From the NCBI RefSeq assembly GCF_900608595.1, contig NZ_UWYY01000001.1:248001-312000 (forward strand): 64,000 nucleotides of DNA. The letters run 5' to 3'. Both the position numbers and the translations under genes were made by a program. Below are positions 24,357-31,848 of the stretch, piece after piece (the stretch's first letter is position 1; every line of letters starts with the position of its first letter). A model generated the notes under the pieces. The model saw nothing but the letters and a program-made list of their open reading frames with translations. It searched no databases and was not told where the DNA came from. Origin of the DNA: Promicromonospora panici. GTDB taxonomy: Bacteria; Actinomycetota; Actinomycetes; Actinomycetales; Cellulomonadaceae.

Positions 24357-25909
24357 CCACCGCACCAACGTTCCCCGGCTTCGGGGAGCACGCACCCTTG
24401 GAGGTCGGTCCCGGTGCCCTGGGGTTCGCAACCCAGACGGCCCGGGGCCGGTCCCTGCGCTCCACCCTCGACGCGTTCTCCGAGACCGCCGCCGCCGTCG
24501 GGTACTGCTCGCACCCGGTCAAGCTCTCCGGCTCCTCCATGACGATCGACACGACCACGGGTGAGGTCGTCGGCGGGTTCTCCTCCGATGACGCCCCGAT
24601 GGGGCTGCTGTACCGCCCGTGCGGGAACCGGCGTGAGGACGTGTGCCCGGCCTGCTCCCGGGTCTATGCCCGGGACACGTTCGCGATGATCCGATCCGGC
24701 CTCCTGGGCGGCAAGACCGTGCCCGAGACCGTGGCCGACAACCCGCTCGTGTTCGCGACGCTGACCGCGCCGTCGTTCGGCCACGTGCACGGCATCCGGT
24801 CCAAGAACGGGCACAAGTCCGGCGGGATGTGCCGCCCGTTCGACCGGAACAAGGTCTGCGAGCACGGCCGGTCCAAGTCCTGCATGACCGCCCACACGGA
24901 GAACGACCCTGCCGTGGGCTCGCCGCTGTGCTGGGCCTGCTACGACTGGACTAGCGCCGTCGTGTGGCAGTGGCACGCCCCGGAGCTCTGGCGCCGCTTC
25001 ACGATCGCGCTGCGCCGTGCCCTGGCGGGGTATCTCGGGCTGACGGACTCGGAGCTGAAGCGTGCGGCGTCGGTGCAGTACGCCAAGGTCGGCGAGTACC
25101 AGGCGCGCGGGCTGATCCACTTTCACGCCCTGGTCCGTCTCGACGGTCCGGACGGTCCGGGCTCGGCTGCTCCGGTCGATGGGGTGACGCTGGCTGAGCT
25201 GATCGAGTCGGCGGCGCGTGGTGTGCGGGTGGAGGCTCCTCCGGTCGATGGTGCAGACGTGCCGCGTTCGCTGGCCTTCGGGTCCCAGCTCGACGCGCGG
25301 ACCGTGCGCACTGGCCTACCGGAAGCCACCGCTGAGGACGCCCGCACCTCGGACACGCTCGTGCCCGAACAGGTCGCGGGGTACCTGGCGAAGTACGCCA
25401 CGAAGTCGACCGACGTCGACCCGGCATCAACCCGGCCGCACCTGGCCCGGCTCACCCGGGAATGCCGACGCCTGGCCGACCGTGCCGCCACCGCCTGCCG
25501 CCTGCCCGGATACGAACCCGAGGAGGACGAAGACGGGTGCGCCTGCGGGACCTGCGCCGAGTCGCCGTACCGGCTGCTGGCCAAGTGGGCGCACATGCTC
25601 GGCTTCCGCGGCCACTTCTCCACCAAGAGCCGCAAGTACTCCGTCACGCTCGGGCGGCTGCGGCAGGCACGGGCACGGTTCGCACGCCTGACGGCCGAAG
25701 CACAGCGCGCCGGCGAACCCCTCGACGTGACCGATCTGGAACGCCGCCTGCTGGCCGACGACGAAGAGGCAACCCTCGTGGTCGACGGCTCGTGGTCCTA
25801 CGTCGGGACCGGCTGGCCCACCAACGGCGAGAAGGAACTCGCGGAGGCTGCCGCAGCTCGAGCACGCGAATACGCCAAGTGGAAGGCCGCACAACGGCAC
25901 GCCGGATGA
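24353..25909 (+). CDS. RepSA-type replication initiator of AICE-2
   Basis: 518 residues. HUH motifs: FATLT at 134-138, HFH at 256-258, and YLAKYATK at 344-351. Cys-rich segments in the N-terminal third (C90, C98, C101, and a second group near C160-C195) suggest zinc binding. It initiates rolling-circle replication after excision. It shares motif spacing but little overall sequence with the AICE-1 Rep, so the modules have diverged or been swapped. Confidence 0.8.
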   Translation: MTTAPTFPGFGEHAPLEVGPGALGFATQTARGRSLRSTLDAFSETAAAVGYCSHPVKLSGSSMTIDTTTGEVVGGFSSDDAPMGLLYRPCGNRREDVCPACSRVYARDTFAMIRSGLLGGKTVPETVADNPLVFATLTAPSFGHVHGIRSKNGHKSGGMCRPFDRNKVCEHGRSKSCMTAHTENDPAVGSPLCWACYDWTSAVVWQWHAPELWRRFTIALRRALAGYLGLTDSELKRAASVQYAKVGEYQARGLIHFHALVRLDGPDGPGSAAPVDGVTLAELIESAARGVRVEAPPVDGADVPRSLAFGSQLDARTVRTGLPEATAEDARTSDTLVPEQVAGYLAKYATKSTDVDPASTRPHLARLTRECRRLADRAATACRLPGYEPEEDEDGCACGTCAESPYRLLAKWAHMLGFRGHFSTKSRKYSVTLGRLRQARARFARLTAEAQRAGEPLDVTDLERRLLADDEEATLVVDGSWSYVGTGWPTNGEKELAEAAAARAREYAKWKAAQRHAG

Positions 25910-25938
25910 CACCAGACCTGACGGGGGAGGGATTACTG

Positions 25939-26145
25939 ATGGACAGCAATACAACAGACATCACTGACCGGTTGTGGTCGGTGCAGGACGTCTCGGCTTT
26001 CCTTGGAGTGCCGGTCGGAACGCTTTACGCCTGGCGTTCGGAGGGCAAGGGGCCGGACTCGCGCCGCATGGGCAAGTACGTGCGCTATCGGCCCGAGGAC
26101 GTCCGTTCCTGGTTTAAGGCACTGCCGATTGGGATGGCGTCATGA
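25939..26145 (+). CDS. xis: Excisionase (Xis) of AICE-2
   Basis: 68 residues, HTH_17 domain (WSVQDVSAFLGVPVGTLYAW, then YVRYRPEDVRSWFK). The ATG at 25939 follows a GGGGAGG box. The stop overlaps the integrase ATG. Confidence 0.85.
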   Translation: MDSNTTDITDRLWSVQDVSAFLGVPVGTLYAWRSEGKGPDSRRMGKYVRYRPEDVRSWFKALPIGMAS

Positions 26146-27305
26146 GCCGGCGTCTAGAACCCGGTGAGCGTGGCGAGATCACGTACACCGGCAAGACTCC
26201 AAACATTCGAGCGTTCCAGTACTACCGGAACCACGGTGGGATCAGGCTTCGGGGTTCTGGAGTCGGACGTGACAAGAAGGCTGCCCGTGAAGCAGTGACG
26301 CGAAACATCGATGCGGCTTTGCGCACCGATGAGATGTTCGGACCAGGTGCGCGTCTGGAGGATGCGGTGCGGGCGTGGCTGCGGTCCTTTCGGACGATGG
26401 CGGACAACGGTCGGCGGAAGCGAACGACGTATGACCAGTACGAGCGCTACGCCCGGGTGGAGGTGTACCCGCACATTGGGCAACTCCGGTTCACCGAACT
26501 CACCACTGGCCGACTCGACGTCTTCCTGACAGGGCTCTACGAGCGGAAGGGGTTCGCGACAGCCAAGGCGGTTCGATCCGTCCTGAGTGGCACGTGCCGG
26601 ATGCTGGCACGTCGAGACCTGCTGCCGTCGAATCCGGTTCGCGACGTCGGTCGACTGGAGCAAGGGCGGAAGAAGGCACCACGTGCCTTGAGCGCTGAGG
26701 AGGCCCTGCGGTTCCTCGCCCTCCTCGACGGGAGCGAGTACGCCAGGCGGAACGAGCTGCCCGACATCATGCGGTTCCTGCTGGCGACTGGAGCCCGGAT
26801 CGGGGAAGGGCTGGCGCTCAAGTGGGAAGACGTCGACCTGGACGGTCACGTGGTGCAGATCGACTGGACCGTGTCGCGGATCCGCGGTGTGGGCCTCGTT
26901 CGGGAAGCGGTGAAGACGGAGACCTCAGAGCGGACGCTGCGCCTTCCGGATTGGGCGGTCGTGATGCTGAGCAAGCGGCGGGGTGGGGCTGGGCCTGATG
27001 ACCTCGTCTTCCCGAACACACTGGGTCGGCTCCGGGACGTGGGGAACACGGGCAAGATGCTGCGCAAGGTCCGCGGCGATGACTTCGCCTGGGTCAAGTC
27101 GCACACCGCTCGCCGTACGGTCGCAACTCTCCTCGACGGCAAGGGGCTGACCGCTCGCGCGATCGCTGACCAGCTCGGCCATGCTCGTCCCTCGATGACG
27201 CAGGACGTGTACATGGGTCGTCGGATCGTGGGGGAGGCCAAGAGCCCGCTCGATGGCATGTTTGCGCAGCCAGAGGGCGCGGACGACGACGGAGACGCCG
27301 CGTGA
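26142..27305 (+). CDS. int: Tyrosine integrase of AICE-2 (tRNA-Lys target)
   Basis: 387 residues. Catalytic set: Arg in LATGARIGEGLALKW, HTARRTVATLL, the His of LGHARPSMT, and the nucleophile Tyr of DVYMGRR. The catalytic domain is similar to the AICE-3 integrase (LATG-RIGE-LAL-W-DVDLD, GVGL) but the N-terminal halves differ. It ends 100 bp before the attachment repeat at 27405, as expected for its own att site. Confidence 0.92.
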   Translation: MSRRLEPGERGEITYTGKTPNIRAFQYYRNHGGIRLRGSGVGRDKKAAREAVTRNIDAALRTDEMFGPGARLEDAVRAWLRSFRTMADNGRRKRTTYDQYERYARVEVYPHIGQLRFTELTTGRLDVFLTGLYERKGFATAKAVRSVLSGTCRMLARRDLLPSNPVRDVGRLEQGRKKAPRALSAEEALRFLALLDGSEYARRNELPDIMRFLLATGARIGEGLALKWEDVDLDGHVVQIDWTVSRIRGVGLVREAVKTETSERTLRLPDWAVVMLSKRRGGAGPDDLVFPNTLGRLRDVGNTGKMLRKVRGDDFAWVKSHTARRTVATLLDGKGLTARAIADQLGHARPSMTQDVYMGRRIVGEAKSPLDGMFAQPEGADDDGDAA

Positions 27306-27404
27306 ACCGGGTAGCGACGTCGCACATCAAGTCGCACATTCGCGGCGGTGGTTCGTCCCGCTCGGTCCGCTTCGTGGTGAACGCCCTGGTCACGCCGTCG
27401 TGGT

Positions 27405-27444
27405 GGTGGGCCCCCCGGGGATCGAACCCGGAACCCGCGGATTA
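27405..27444. repeat. attM: junction of AICE-2 and AICE-3, with tRNA-like flank
   Basis: The 37-bp core found in attL and attR, plus TTA shared with attR. On the minus strand the core continues upstream into sequence that looks like a decayed tRNA 5' half (about 27445-27478) with CAT where an anticodon would be. The stem pairings there are poor. Confidence 0.88.
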
Positions 27445-27654
27445 TGAACCGGACGGTCTCATCCGATAGCCGCTAAGCTTCGATGGATGCCATCCGGTGC
27501 AACCAAGCGGCCAACTCGGGTGCTGTAGATGTACATAGGTGCTTGCTAGATGCCAGTCATTCCGTGGGGTTTCCGCTGGGCGCGCGTGGCCACATGGAAC
27601 CGACATCGCCAGATGCTCGAAGCCGACCGCTCCGCCTCTTCGGAGGTGGTCGTC

Positions 27655-28242
27655 CTAACGGAATCGAGCACGAATCTCTGTGGGCAGCTTGCGGAGCTCG
27701 GCAGTGTATCCAAACATCCGTCCCTGTGACTTGAGGTGTGCTCCGGCAGAGCCGCCAGCCTTGCGGTCTAGAGCCTTGAGTGCGGCGACTTTGCTTTGAG
27801 GGCTCTCGTGGGCCGCCCAATTCCGGAGGTAGATAAGTTGGTCCATCACTTTGTGGTCCAGCGAGGCAAGCGACTCGTAAAGCCAATGCTTCTTGCCTAC
27901 GTAGTCCTGGATCTTGCCTTTGAGGCCTCCAAAACCACCTTTGTAGTCGAAATAGCGTCCACCCGTTACCAGGTAGAGTGCCACCTCTACGCTGATGTGC
28001 TTTGGAAACTTGACGTCCAACTTGTCGCTTAGGTGCCTGCTGTCGAGATTGATCGCGGCAACGATCAGCCGGAGCGTCAGTTTCTCCAGAACCACCGCGC
28101 ATTTTATGATCGCCAATTCGTGCCCCCAGGTGATCGCCTGGTCGGACGATTCTGAACCCTGCAACTCGCGCGCATACTCTTCGATCCGTTCTATCTCGCC
28201 TTCAAAAACGTTGAGATCGCGCTCTAGGTCAATCTTTCGCAT
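27655..28242 (-). CDS. HEPN-motif protein, possible toxin or defence nuclease
   Basis: 195 residues, helical. The motif RNWAAH at residues 140-145 fits the HEPN R-X4-6-H signature of RNA-cutting toxins and antiviral proteins. An upstream helix pair, LEKLTLRLIVAAINL, is typical of the fold. The base composition is lower in GC than the neighbours. It is a single gene 200 bp inside the left end of AICE-3, divergent from the membrane-protein gene. No nucleotidyltransferase (MNT) partner is adjacent. Family assignment rests on the motif and needs a profile search. Confidence 0.5.
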   Translation of the reverse strand: MRKIDLERDLNVFEGEIERIEEYARELQGSESSDQAITWGHELAIIKCAVVLEKLTLRLIVAAINLDSRHLSDKLDVKFPKHISVEVALYLVTGGRYFDYKGGFGGLKGKIQDYVGKKHWLYESLASLDHKVMDQLIYLRNWAAHESPQSKVAALKALDRKAGGSAGAHLKSQGRMFGYTAELRKLPTEIRARFR

Positions 28243-28429
28243 GATCCCAGTGTGTCAGGCCGACCGAATCGGACAAGCGCAGGGCCGGATTGATCACCCG
28301 GGTGAAATTGCACGGCGGCTCCCCGCATGGTGCAGTCGTTCGGTTAGATATACGGATGTGCGAATGTAAGCGCCACAGCGCGCGGCTCCTTGAATGTGCA
28401 AGCACCCACGCGACGACGTCGGGGCCGAC

Positions 28430-28996
28430 GTGTCCGAACCGATGACCTGGCAGTCGGCAGTTCTGGCTATCACTCTTGTAGCTGTTCCTGCTGCGATCTC
28501 GTGGTGGGCGGCGGTGGCTTCGCGCCGCTCAGCGAGAGAATCCCGAGTGTCGCAAGACGAGTCTGCGAGGCTCCAACGGCTTGAGGCGAGGGTTTCGGTT
28601 CAAAAATATGAAGTCTATTCGCCTGTGTTGGCCGCCTTCGGGAAGGCGCTCACGCCAGGTAATGATCCAGCGAGCACCGACATCGGTTCGATCAGTGAAT
28701 TCCAGACGTGGGCCGTCATATATGCATCCGACGGCGCACTCAGAGCGTTCGGGCGATTTATGCAAGGAACTTTCGCTGACGCTCCGGCCAGGGTGCTTTT
28801 GCGTCTATATGCTGAGTTTGTAATTGAGGCGCGGAAAGATATGGGGGACGAGGCAACCCGAGTAACGCCAAGTGACATCGTCACTCCACGGCTCAAGGAC
28901 TTGTACACCAACGAGGACATGCTGACCATTTTCACGCTGGAATTCGACGATCTGTGTCGCAAGGAGAACTGGGTTGCACCATGGCGGCGCGGCTGA
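28430..28996 (+). CDS. Membrane-anchored protein of unknown function
   Basis: 188 residues from a GTG at 28430; ATG 28442 is an alternative. One N-terminal membrane helix (AVLAITLVAVPAAISWWAA) is followed by a basic stretch and a helical cytoplasmic domain with VQKYEVYSPVLAAFGKAL, WAVIYASDGALRAFGRFMQ and LYAEFVIEARKDMG. I do not recognise the family. It is divergent from the HEPN-motif gene and followed by a strong terminator. Confidence 0.6.
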   Translation: MSEPMTWQSAVLAITLVAVPAAISWWAAVASRRSARESRVSQDESARLQRLEARVSVQKYEVYSPVLAAFGKALTPGNDPASTDIGSISEFQTWAVIYASDGALRAFGRFMQGTFADAPARVLLRLYAEFVIEARKDMGDEATRVTPSDIVTPRLKDLYTNEDMLTIFTLEFDDLCRKENWVAPWRRG

Positions 28997-29027
28997 TTCT
29001 GACGTGCCTGTGAACTGGCAATGAATG

Positions 29028-29060
29028 AAGCCCCCACCTGTCCAGGTGGGGGCTTGATTT
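29028..29060. terminator. Rho-independent terminator
   Basis: AAGCCCCCACCTG (29028-29040) pairs with CAGGTGGGGGCTT (29043-29055) and TGATTT follows. It lies between the rightward membrane-protein gene and the leftward regulatory operon. Confidence 0.85.
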
Positions 29061-29070
29061 GTGGGGTGCC

Positions 29071-29160
29071 TTATAGGCCGGAATCACGAGTGCTATCAAG
29101 ACTGGCGATGCTGTTTGTGACCGCGTCGGCGCCTGCCTCCCGCAGCTCGGTCCCTCGCTG
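29071..29160 (-). pseudogene. C-terminal remnant of a HAD hydrolase
   Basis: In frame and ending in TAA: QRGTELREAGADAVTNSIAS and a short tail. This matches the last residues of the AICE-2 HAD protein (RRGDELREAGADAVTADIAE). No HAD motifs I-III remain. It directly abuts the stop of the PP2C gene, so a HAD gene of the AICE-2 type appears to have been replaced by PP2C. Confidence 0.7.
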
Positions 29161-29167
29161 GTTGGGG

Positions 29168-29971
29168 CTACAGGGCCGTGCAGTAGGCCGCGGTCGCGTC
29201 GTCCGAGAGCTTGTTCCGTGGCCACCGTGTCGCCTCGGGGTCGCTGGCCTCGGCGGCCCTCACCTGGCGGATCAACTCGCCAGGCCCTGACTCCCGCAGA
29301 ACATCAAGTGCGCCGGGCCAGTCGTAGAGCCCGAACGGGTCGACCGCACGCGCCGCGCCGTCGCTCAGCGTCGCCACCTGACGAACCTCTGAGAGTGGGA
29401 TCTCCCCCGTGAGCGCGTGCTCCGCTGCGGCCGGGTCGGTGGTCGCTACCCAGAACCCGCCCGGCACGTTGCGCGCCGCCAACTCCGCGTGCTTCATGCG
29501 CACAAGAGCTGCGGCCTTCGCCGGGTCGCTGGCGTGCATCGCATCGGCCGCGGCACGCTCGGCCAATGCCGTCTGACTTACGCGCTGGTCACTGACCACC
29601 CGCAGCCCATTCGCCGTGTCGATCACAACTGTCACGTCGCCGAGGACGAGGTAGCGCAGCGTTCCCTCAGACACTTGAACGATGGCGACGGCGGCCGAGG
29701 GCGTGCCCGGGTGCGTCAGGTCGCACGTGCCGCGGTGCAGGTCGGCGGTCTGGCTGATGGCTGCGGCGAGAGCCCCTGCTGGGCCAAGCGCGGCGTGATC
29801 CTTGATCCCCTCCGCGAGGTGGGCGGCGAACCATGACACGCCGTGGATACAGCCGGTTCCGGTCCGGGCCGTCGCGCCGTCGAGCAGCACGAGGATGTCA
29901 GGACCGGTTGCCGTGCTGTCTTCGCTGGCCCCGTCGGGAGAACCAGGCTGTGCAGCAATCGCGACCTGCAT
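29168..29971 (-). CDS. PP2C-like protein phosphatase domain protein
   Basis: 267 residues. LVLLDGATART near the N-terminus holds the first metal-binding Asp of the PP2C fold. LRYLVLGDVTVVID and VATLSDGAARAVDPFG resemble the later metal-binding DG segments. Spacing fits a single PPM domain. It is the second gene of a leftward operon with the HTH regulator, three bases downstream of its stop, and may modify the regulator or a host kinase substrate. This is inference from the pairing. Confidence 0.7.
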   Translation of the reverse strand: MQVAIAAQPGSPDGASEDSTATGPDILVLLDGATARTGTGCIHGVSWFAAHLAEGIKDHAALGPAGALAAAISQTADLHRGTCDLTHPGTPSAAVAIVQVSEGTLRYLVLGDVTVVIDTANGLRVVSDQRVSQTALAERAAADAMHASDPAKAAALVRMKHAELAARNVPGGFWVATTDPAAAEHALTGEIPLSEVRQVATLSDGAARAVDPFGLYDWPGALDVLRESGPGELIRQVRAAEASDPEATRWPRNKLSDDATAAYCTAL

Positions 29972-29974
29972 TCG

Positions 29975-30814
29975 TCAGGTCCCTTCGTGTCGGTAGAGCG
30001 GCGTGATCCGCTCGGTCGTAAGGATCTTCCGGTCGCCGTTCGGATCGAACTTGCAGGCGACGAGGGTTGAGAACCGCTTGGTCTTGAGGTCCTTGTGCAG
30101 ATCCTTGAGGTGGTCTGCGACGAACTGGGCAGCGCCGAGGGTGCCCTGGGCGTGAATGCCCGCGAGGTATAGGAAAGTGCCCTTCCCGTCTGGGCGAGGC
30201 AGGCGCCCGATGTACGCGTAGTCGGTCGGCTCGCCCTGGTCGCGCGGGGATCGATACTCCTTGCCGGTCGTGCGGTCCACGAGGAACCAGCCGTCTTGGT
30301 CGTTGGCGAATCCAAGGTGTGGGTCTGCGCCCATCGCCTGGCCGACGAACGGCAGGAGCCTTGGGCTGGTCAGCACCACGAGGTTGGGGCGATTCAGGTC
30401 CACGAGGCCCGGTGGCGGCACGATTTCGTGGTCGGAGTCGAGGCCGCTCGCCTTTGCCACATTTGCCAGCGTCTCGTATGCGGCGAACGTCTCCGCAGAC
30501 AGCATGTTGCTGGGGTCGCTGCGCCCGGTTTCCTGCTTGCTGCCGATCGCGAACGTCACCCGACCCGTGCCGAAGAACGCACGCTCCGGCCTCGTGCCGG
30601 CGGACAGCATCATCGAGATTCGCGACCGGGAGATGCCCAGCAGCTCGGCCAACTGGGTCTGCGTCCTGCCCATGGCGAGCAGTTCTTCCAGGGCCTCTTT
30701 CCGCAGTCGAGCAAGTTCCTGACCGGTCGCCTGGTTCTCGTCTATCAGGGCAGACAGCGTCTTGGCCCGCTCTTCCGGGTCGCTGATCGCGGTCACGGAC
30801 GTGAGGTCCGACAT
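29975..30814 (-). CDS. HTH regulator of AICE-3, homologue of the AICE-1 regulator
   Basis: 279 residues from ATG 30814, which has a GGAGGA box seven bases upstream; the GTG at 30829 is less likely. HTH: ELLAMGRTQTQLAELLGISR then SRISMML. The motif ERAFFGTGRVTFAIG and the C-terminal DPHLGFANDQDGWFLVDRTTG are shared with the regulator at 1-680. It faces the AICE-3 transfer operon across GTCAACSSGG repeats and is probably its repressor. Confidence 0.8.
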   Translation of the reverse strand: MSDLTSVTAISDPEERAKTLSALIDENQATGQELARLRKEALEELLAMGRTQTQLAELLGISRSRISMMLSAGTRPERAFFGTGRVTFAIGSKQETGRSDPSNMLSAETFAAYETLANVAKASGLDSDHEIVPPPGLVDLNRPNLVVLTSPRLLPFVGQAMGADPHLGFANDQDGWFLVDRTTGKEYRSPRDQGEPTDYAYIGRLPRPDGKGTFLYLAGIHAQGTLGAAQFVADHLKDLHKDLKTKRFSTLVACKFDPNGDRKILTTERITPLYRHEGT

Positions 30815-30832
30815 GGATGAGTCCTCCACCTA

Positions 30833-30993
30833 GTCAACGGGGCTTACAACAGGCTACCCGTGTCAACGGGGGATGGATACGGCCGGTTCCGCCACCCCCG
30901 GTGACACGATGTGTTCATAGGGGTTGACAGACTCAATCTCGTCATGGTCTCGTATGTCATACCCGGTAAGTGACCCAGTTAACAGGGGTTGAC
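30833..30993 (+). promoter_or_regulatory. Operator repeats between the AICE-3 regulator and transfer operon
   Basis: GTCAACGGGG at 30833-30842 and 30862-30871 (direct), and GGGGTTGAC at 30920-30928 and 30985-30993 (inverted). CCCCCGGTGAC at 30896-30904 is a variant. The inverted copies each contain TTGAC, so a bound regulator would cover potential -35 elements (TTGACA at 30924). The exact promoter is not clear by eye. Confidence 0.6.
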
Positions 30994-31054
30994 GAACTGG
31001 CAGGCGTACCTCGGGCCGATGGGCGGTCCGGGCTGACACAGAGGGGGTGGCGTG

Positions 31055-31312
31055 ATGTCTCAGAGGCGCATCAGTGCTCTGGACGTAGCGCGTAGGTACC
31101 TGTTCGAAGCCCAGGACGGTCTGAACAAGGCCGCCCGGGTCCTGACGCAGCACGGCACGGCGAGCGACGGTCTCAAGGACGTGGGCCGTACGGCGTCGTC
31201 CCTGGGCCGTCAGGTCGAGGAGATGAAGAACCGGGTCCGCAAGGCCCATGAGGCCGCTCTCAGTGCTGAGCGTGGCAACGGTGGCAATGGCCGTGGGGGG
31301 TGGGGTTCGTGA
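31055..31312 (+). CDS. Small AICE protein (RRYLFEAQDGLN family)
   Basis: 85 residues, helical, related to the AICE-2 gene at 20730 (ALDVARRYLFEAQDGLNKAA). The C-terminus is Gly/Asn-rich. First gene of the AICE-3 operon; a GAGGGGGTGG stretch precedes the ATG. No Pra-like gene comes first here, unlike AICE-1 and AICE-2. The stop overlaps the next GTG. Confidence 0.58.
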   Translation: MSQRRISALDVARRYLFEAQDGLNKAARVLTQHGTASDGLKDVGRTASSLGRQVEEMKNRVRKAHEAALSAERGNGGNGRGGWGS

Positions 31313-31626
31313 ACCCGACCTACACGGCCTTTGACGTGTTCGACGTCGAGCCCACGTTCACCGACCTCGCGGCCATTGCCGCTGAGGCGCCGGTCATCGC
31401 TGCTGAGGTCGCCGTGGTGGACGCGGAGTGCCGCCTGGCTATGTCACACGACGAGATGGCGGTCAAGGCTCACCGCCGCGCCGTCGTCGCTCTCGGCATC
31501 GCGATGCGTACCGCCGTCGAGACCAGCACCAACCGCGCCATGTCTACGGCCCCGGTGTTCGTTCCGGGTGTCCCGCTCTCGACGGCCCGCCGGGTCGTCA
31601 TCCGTCCTGCCATCCGCACCGCCTGA
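31309..31626 (+). CDS. Small AICE-3 operon protein, unknown
   Basis: 105 residues from a GTG overlapping the previous TGA. Acidic N-terminal half (EPTFTDLAAIAAEAPVIAAE), then a mildly hydrophobic, Ala/Val-rich and partly basic C-terminus. No membrane helix or known motif. Function unknown. Confidence 0.5.
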   Translation: MNPTYTAFDVFDVEPTFTDLAAIAAEAPVIAAEVAVVDAECRLAMSHDEMAVKAHRRAVVALGIAMRTAVETSTNRAMSTAPVFVPGVPLSTARRVVIRPAIRTA

Positions 31627-31641
31627 CAAGGGAGTTTTGCC

Positions 31642-31848
31642 ATGATCACCGTTTCGCTGCTGGTCTTCCTGATCCTCGTTTCGTTCATCGCCGTGAAGTA
31701 CGGCTCCGCCAAGATCGGCACGCTCACGCTGGGTGTGTGCCTGGGTCTGGCGCTGGCGTCCACGTCGTTCGGCATGTGGGGCGTCGACGCCCTGAACGAC
31801 CTGCTCAACAACCTGTTCACGGGCGCCAACTCGATGGCGGGTGCCTGA
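31642..31848 (+). CDS. Small two-helix membrane protein
   Basis: 68 residues. Hydrophobic helices at about 1-18 (MITVSLLVFLILVSFIAV) and 25-45 (GTLTLGVCLGLALASTSF). An AAGGGAG box precedes the ATG. The stop overlaps the Tra start. It probably sits with Tra in the membrane. Confidence 0.6.
   Translation: MITVSLLVFLILVSFIAVKYGSAKIGTLTLGVCLGLALASTSFGMWGVDALNDLLNNLFTGANSMAGA

Larger units (their letters stand above)
15775..27441 (+). mobile_element. AICE-2, integrative conjugative element at tRNA-Lys
   Basis: About 11.7 kb between two copies of the 37-bp tRNA-Lys 3' repeat. Left end: MazF toxin with antitoxin, a large inverted repeat, and an Abi-alpha protein. Core: GntR-HAD regulatory pair facing a rightward operon of Pra-like, small ORFs, Tra, DUF2637, WhiB, Rep, Xis and Int. 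Gene order is collinear with AICE-1, but the regulator, cargo and target tRNA differ. Confidence 0.9.

Noticed and set aside
27405..27478. Functional tRNA gene at attM
   Set aside because: The T arm and 3' acceptor match tRNA-Lys but the anticodon stem and 5' acceptor do not pair.
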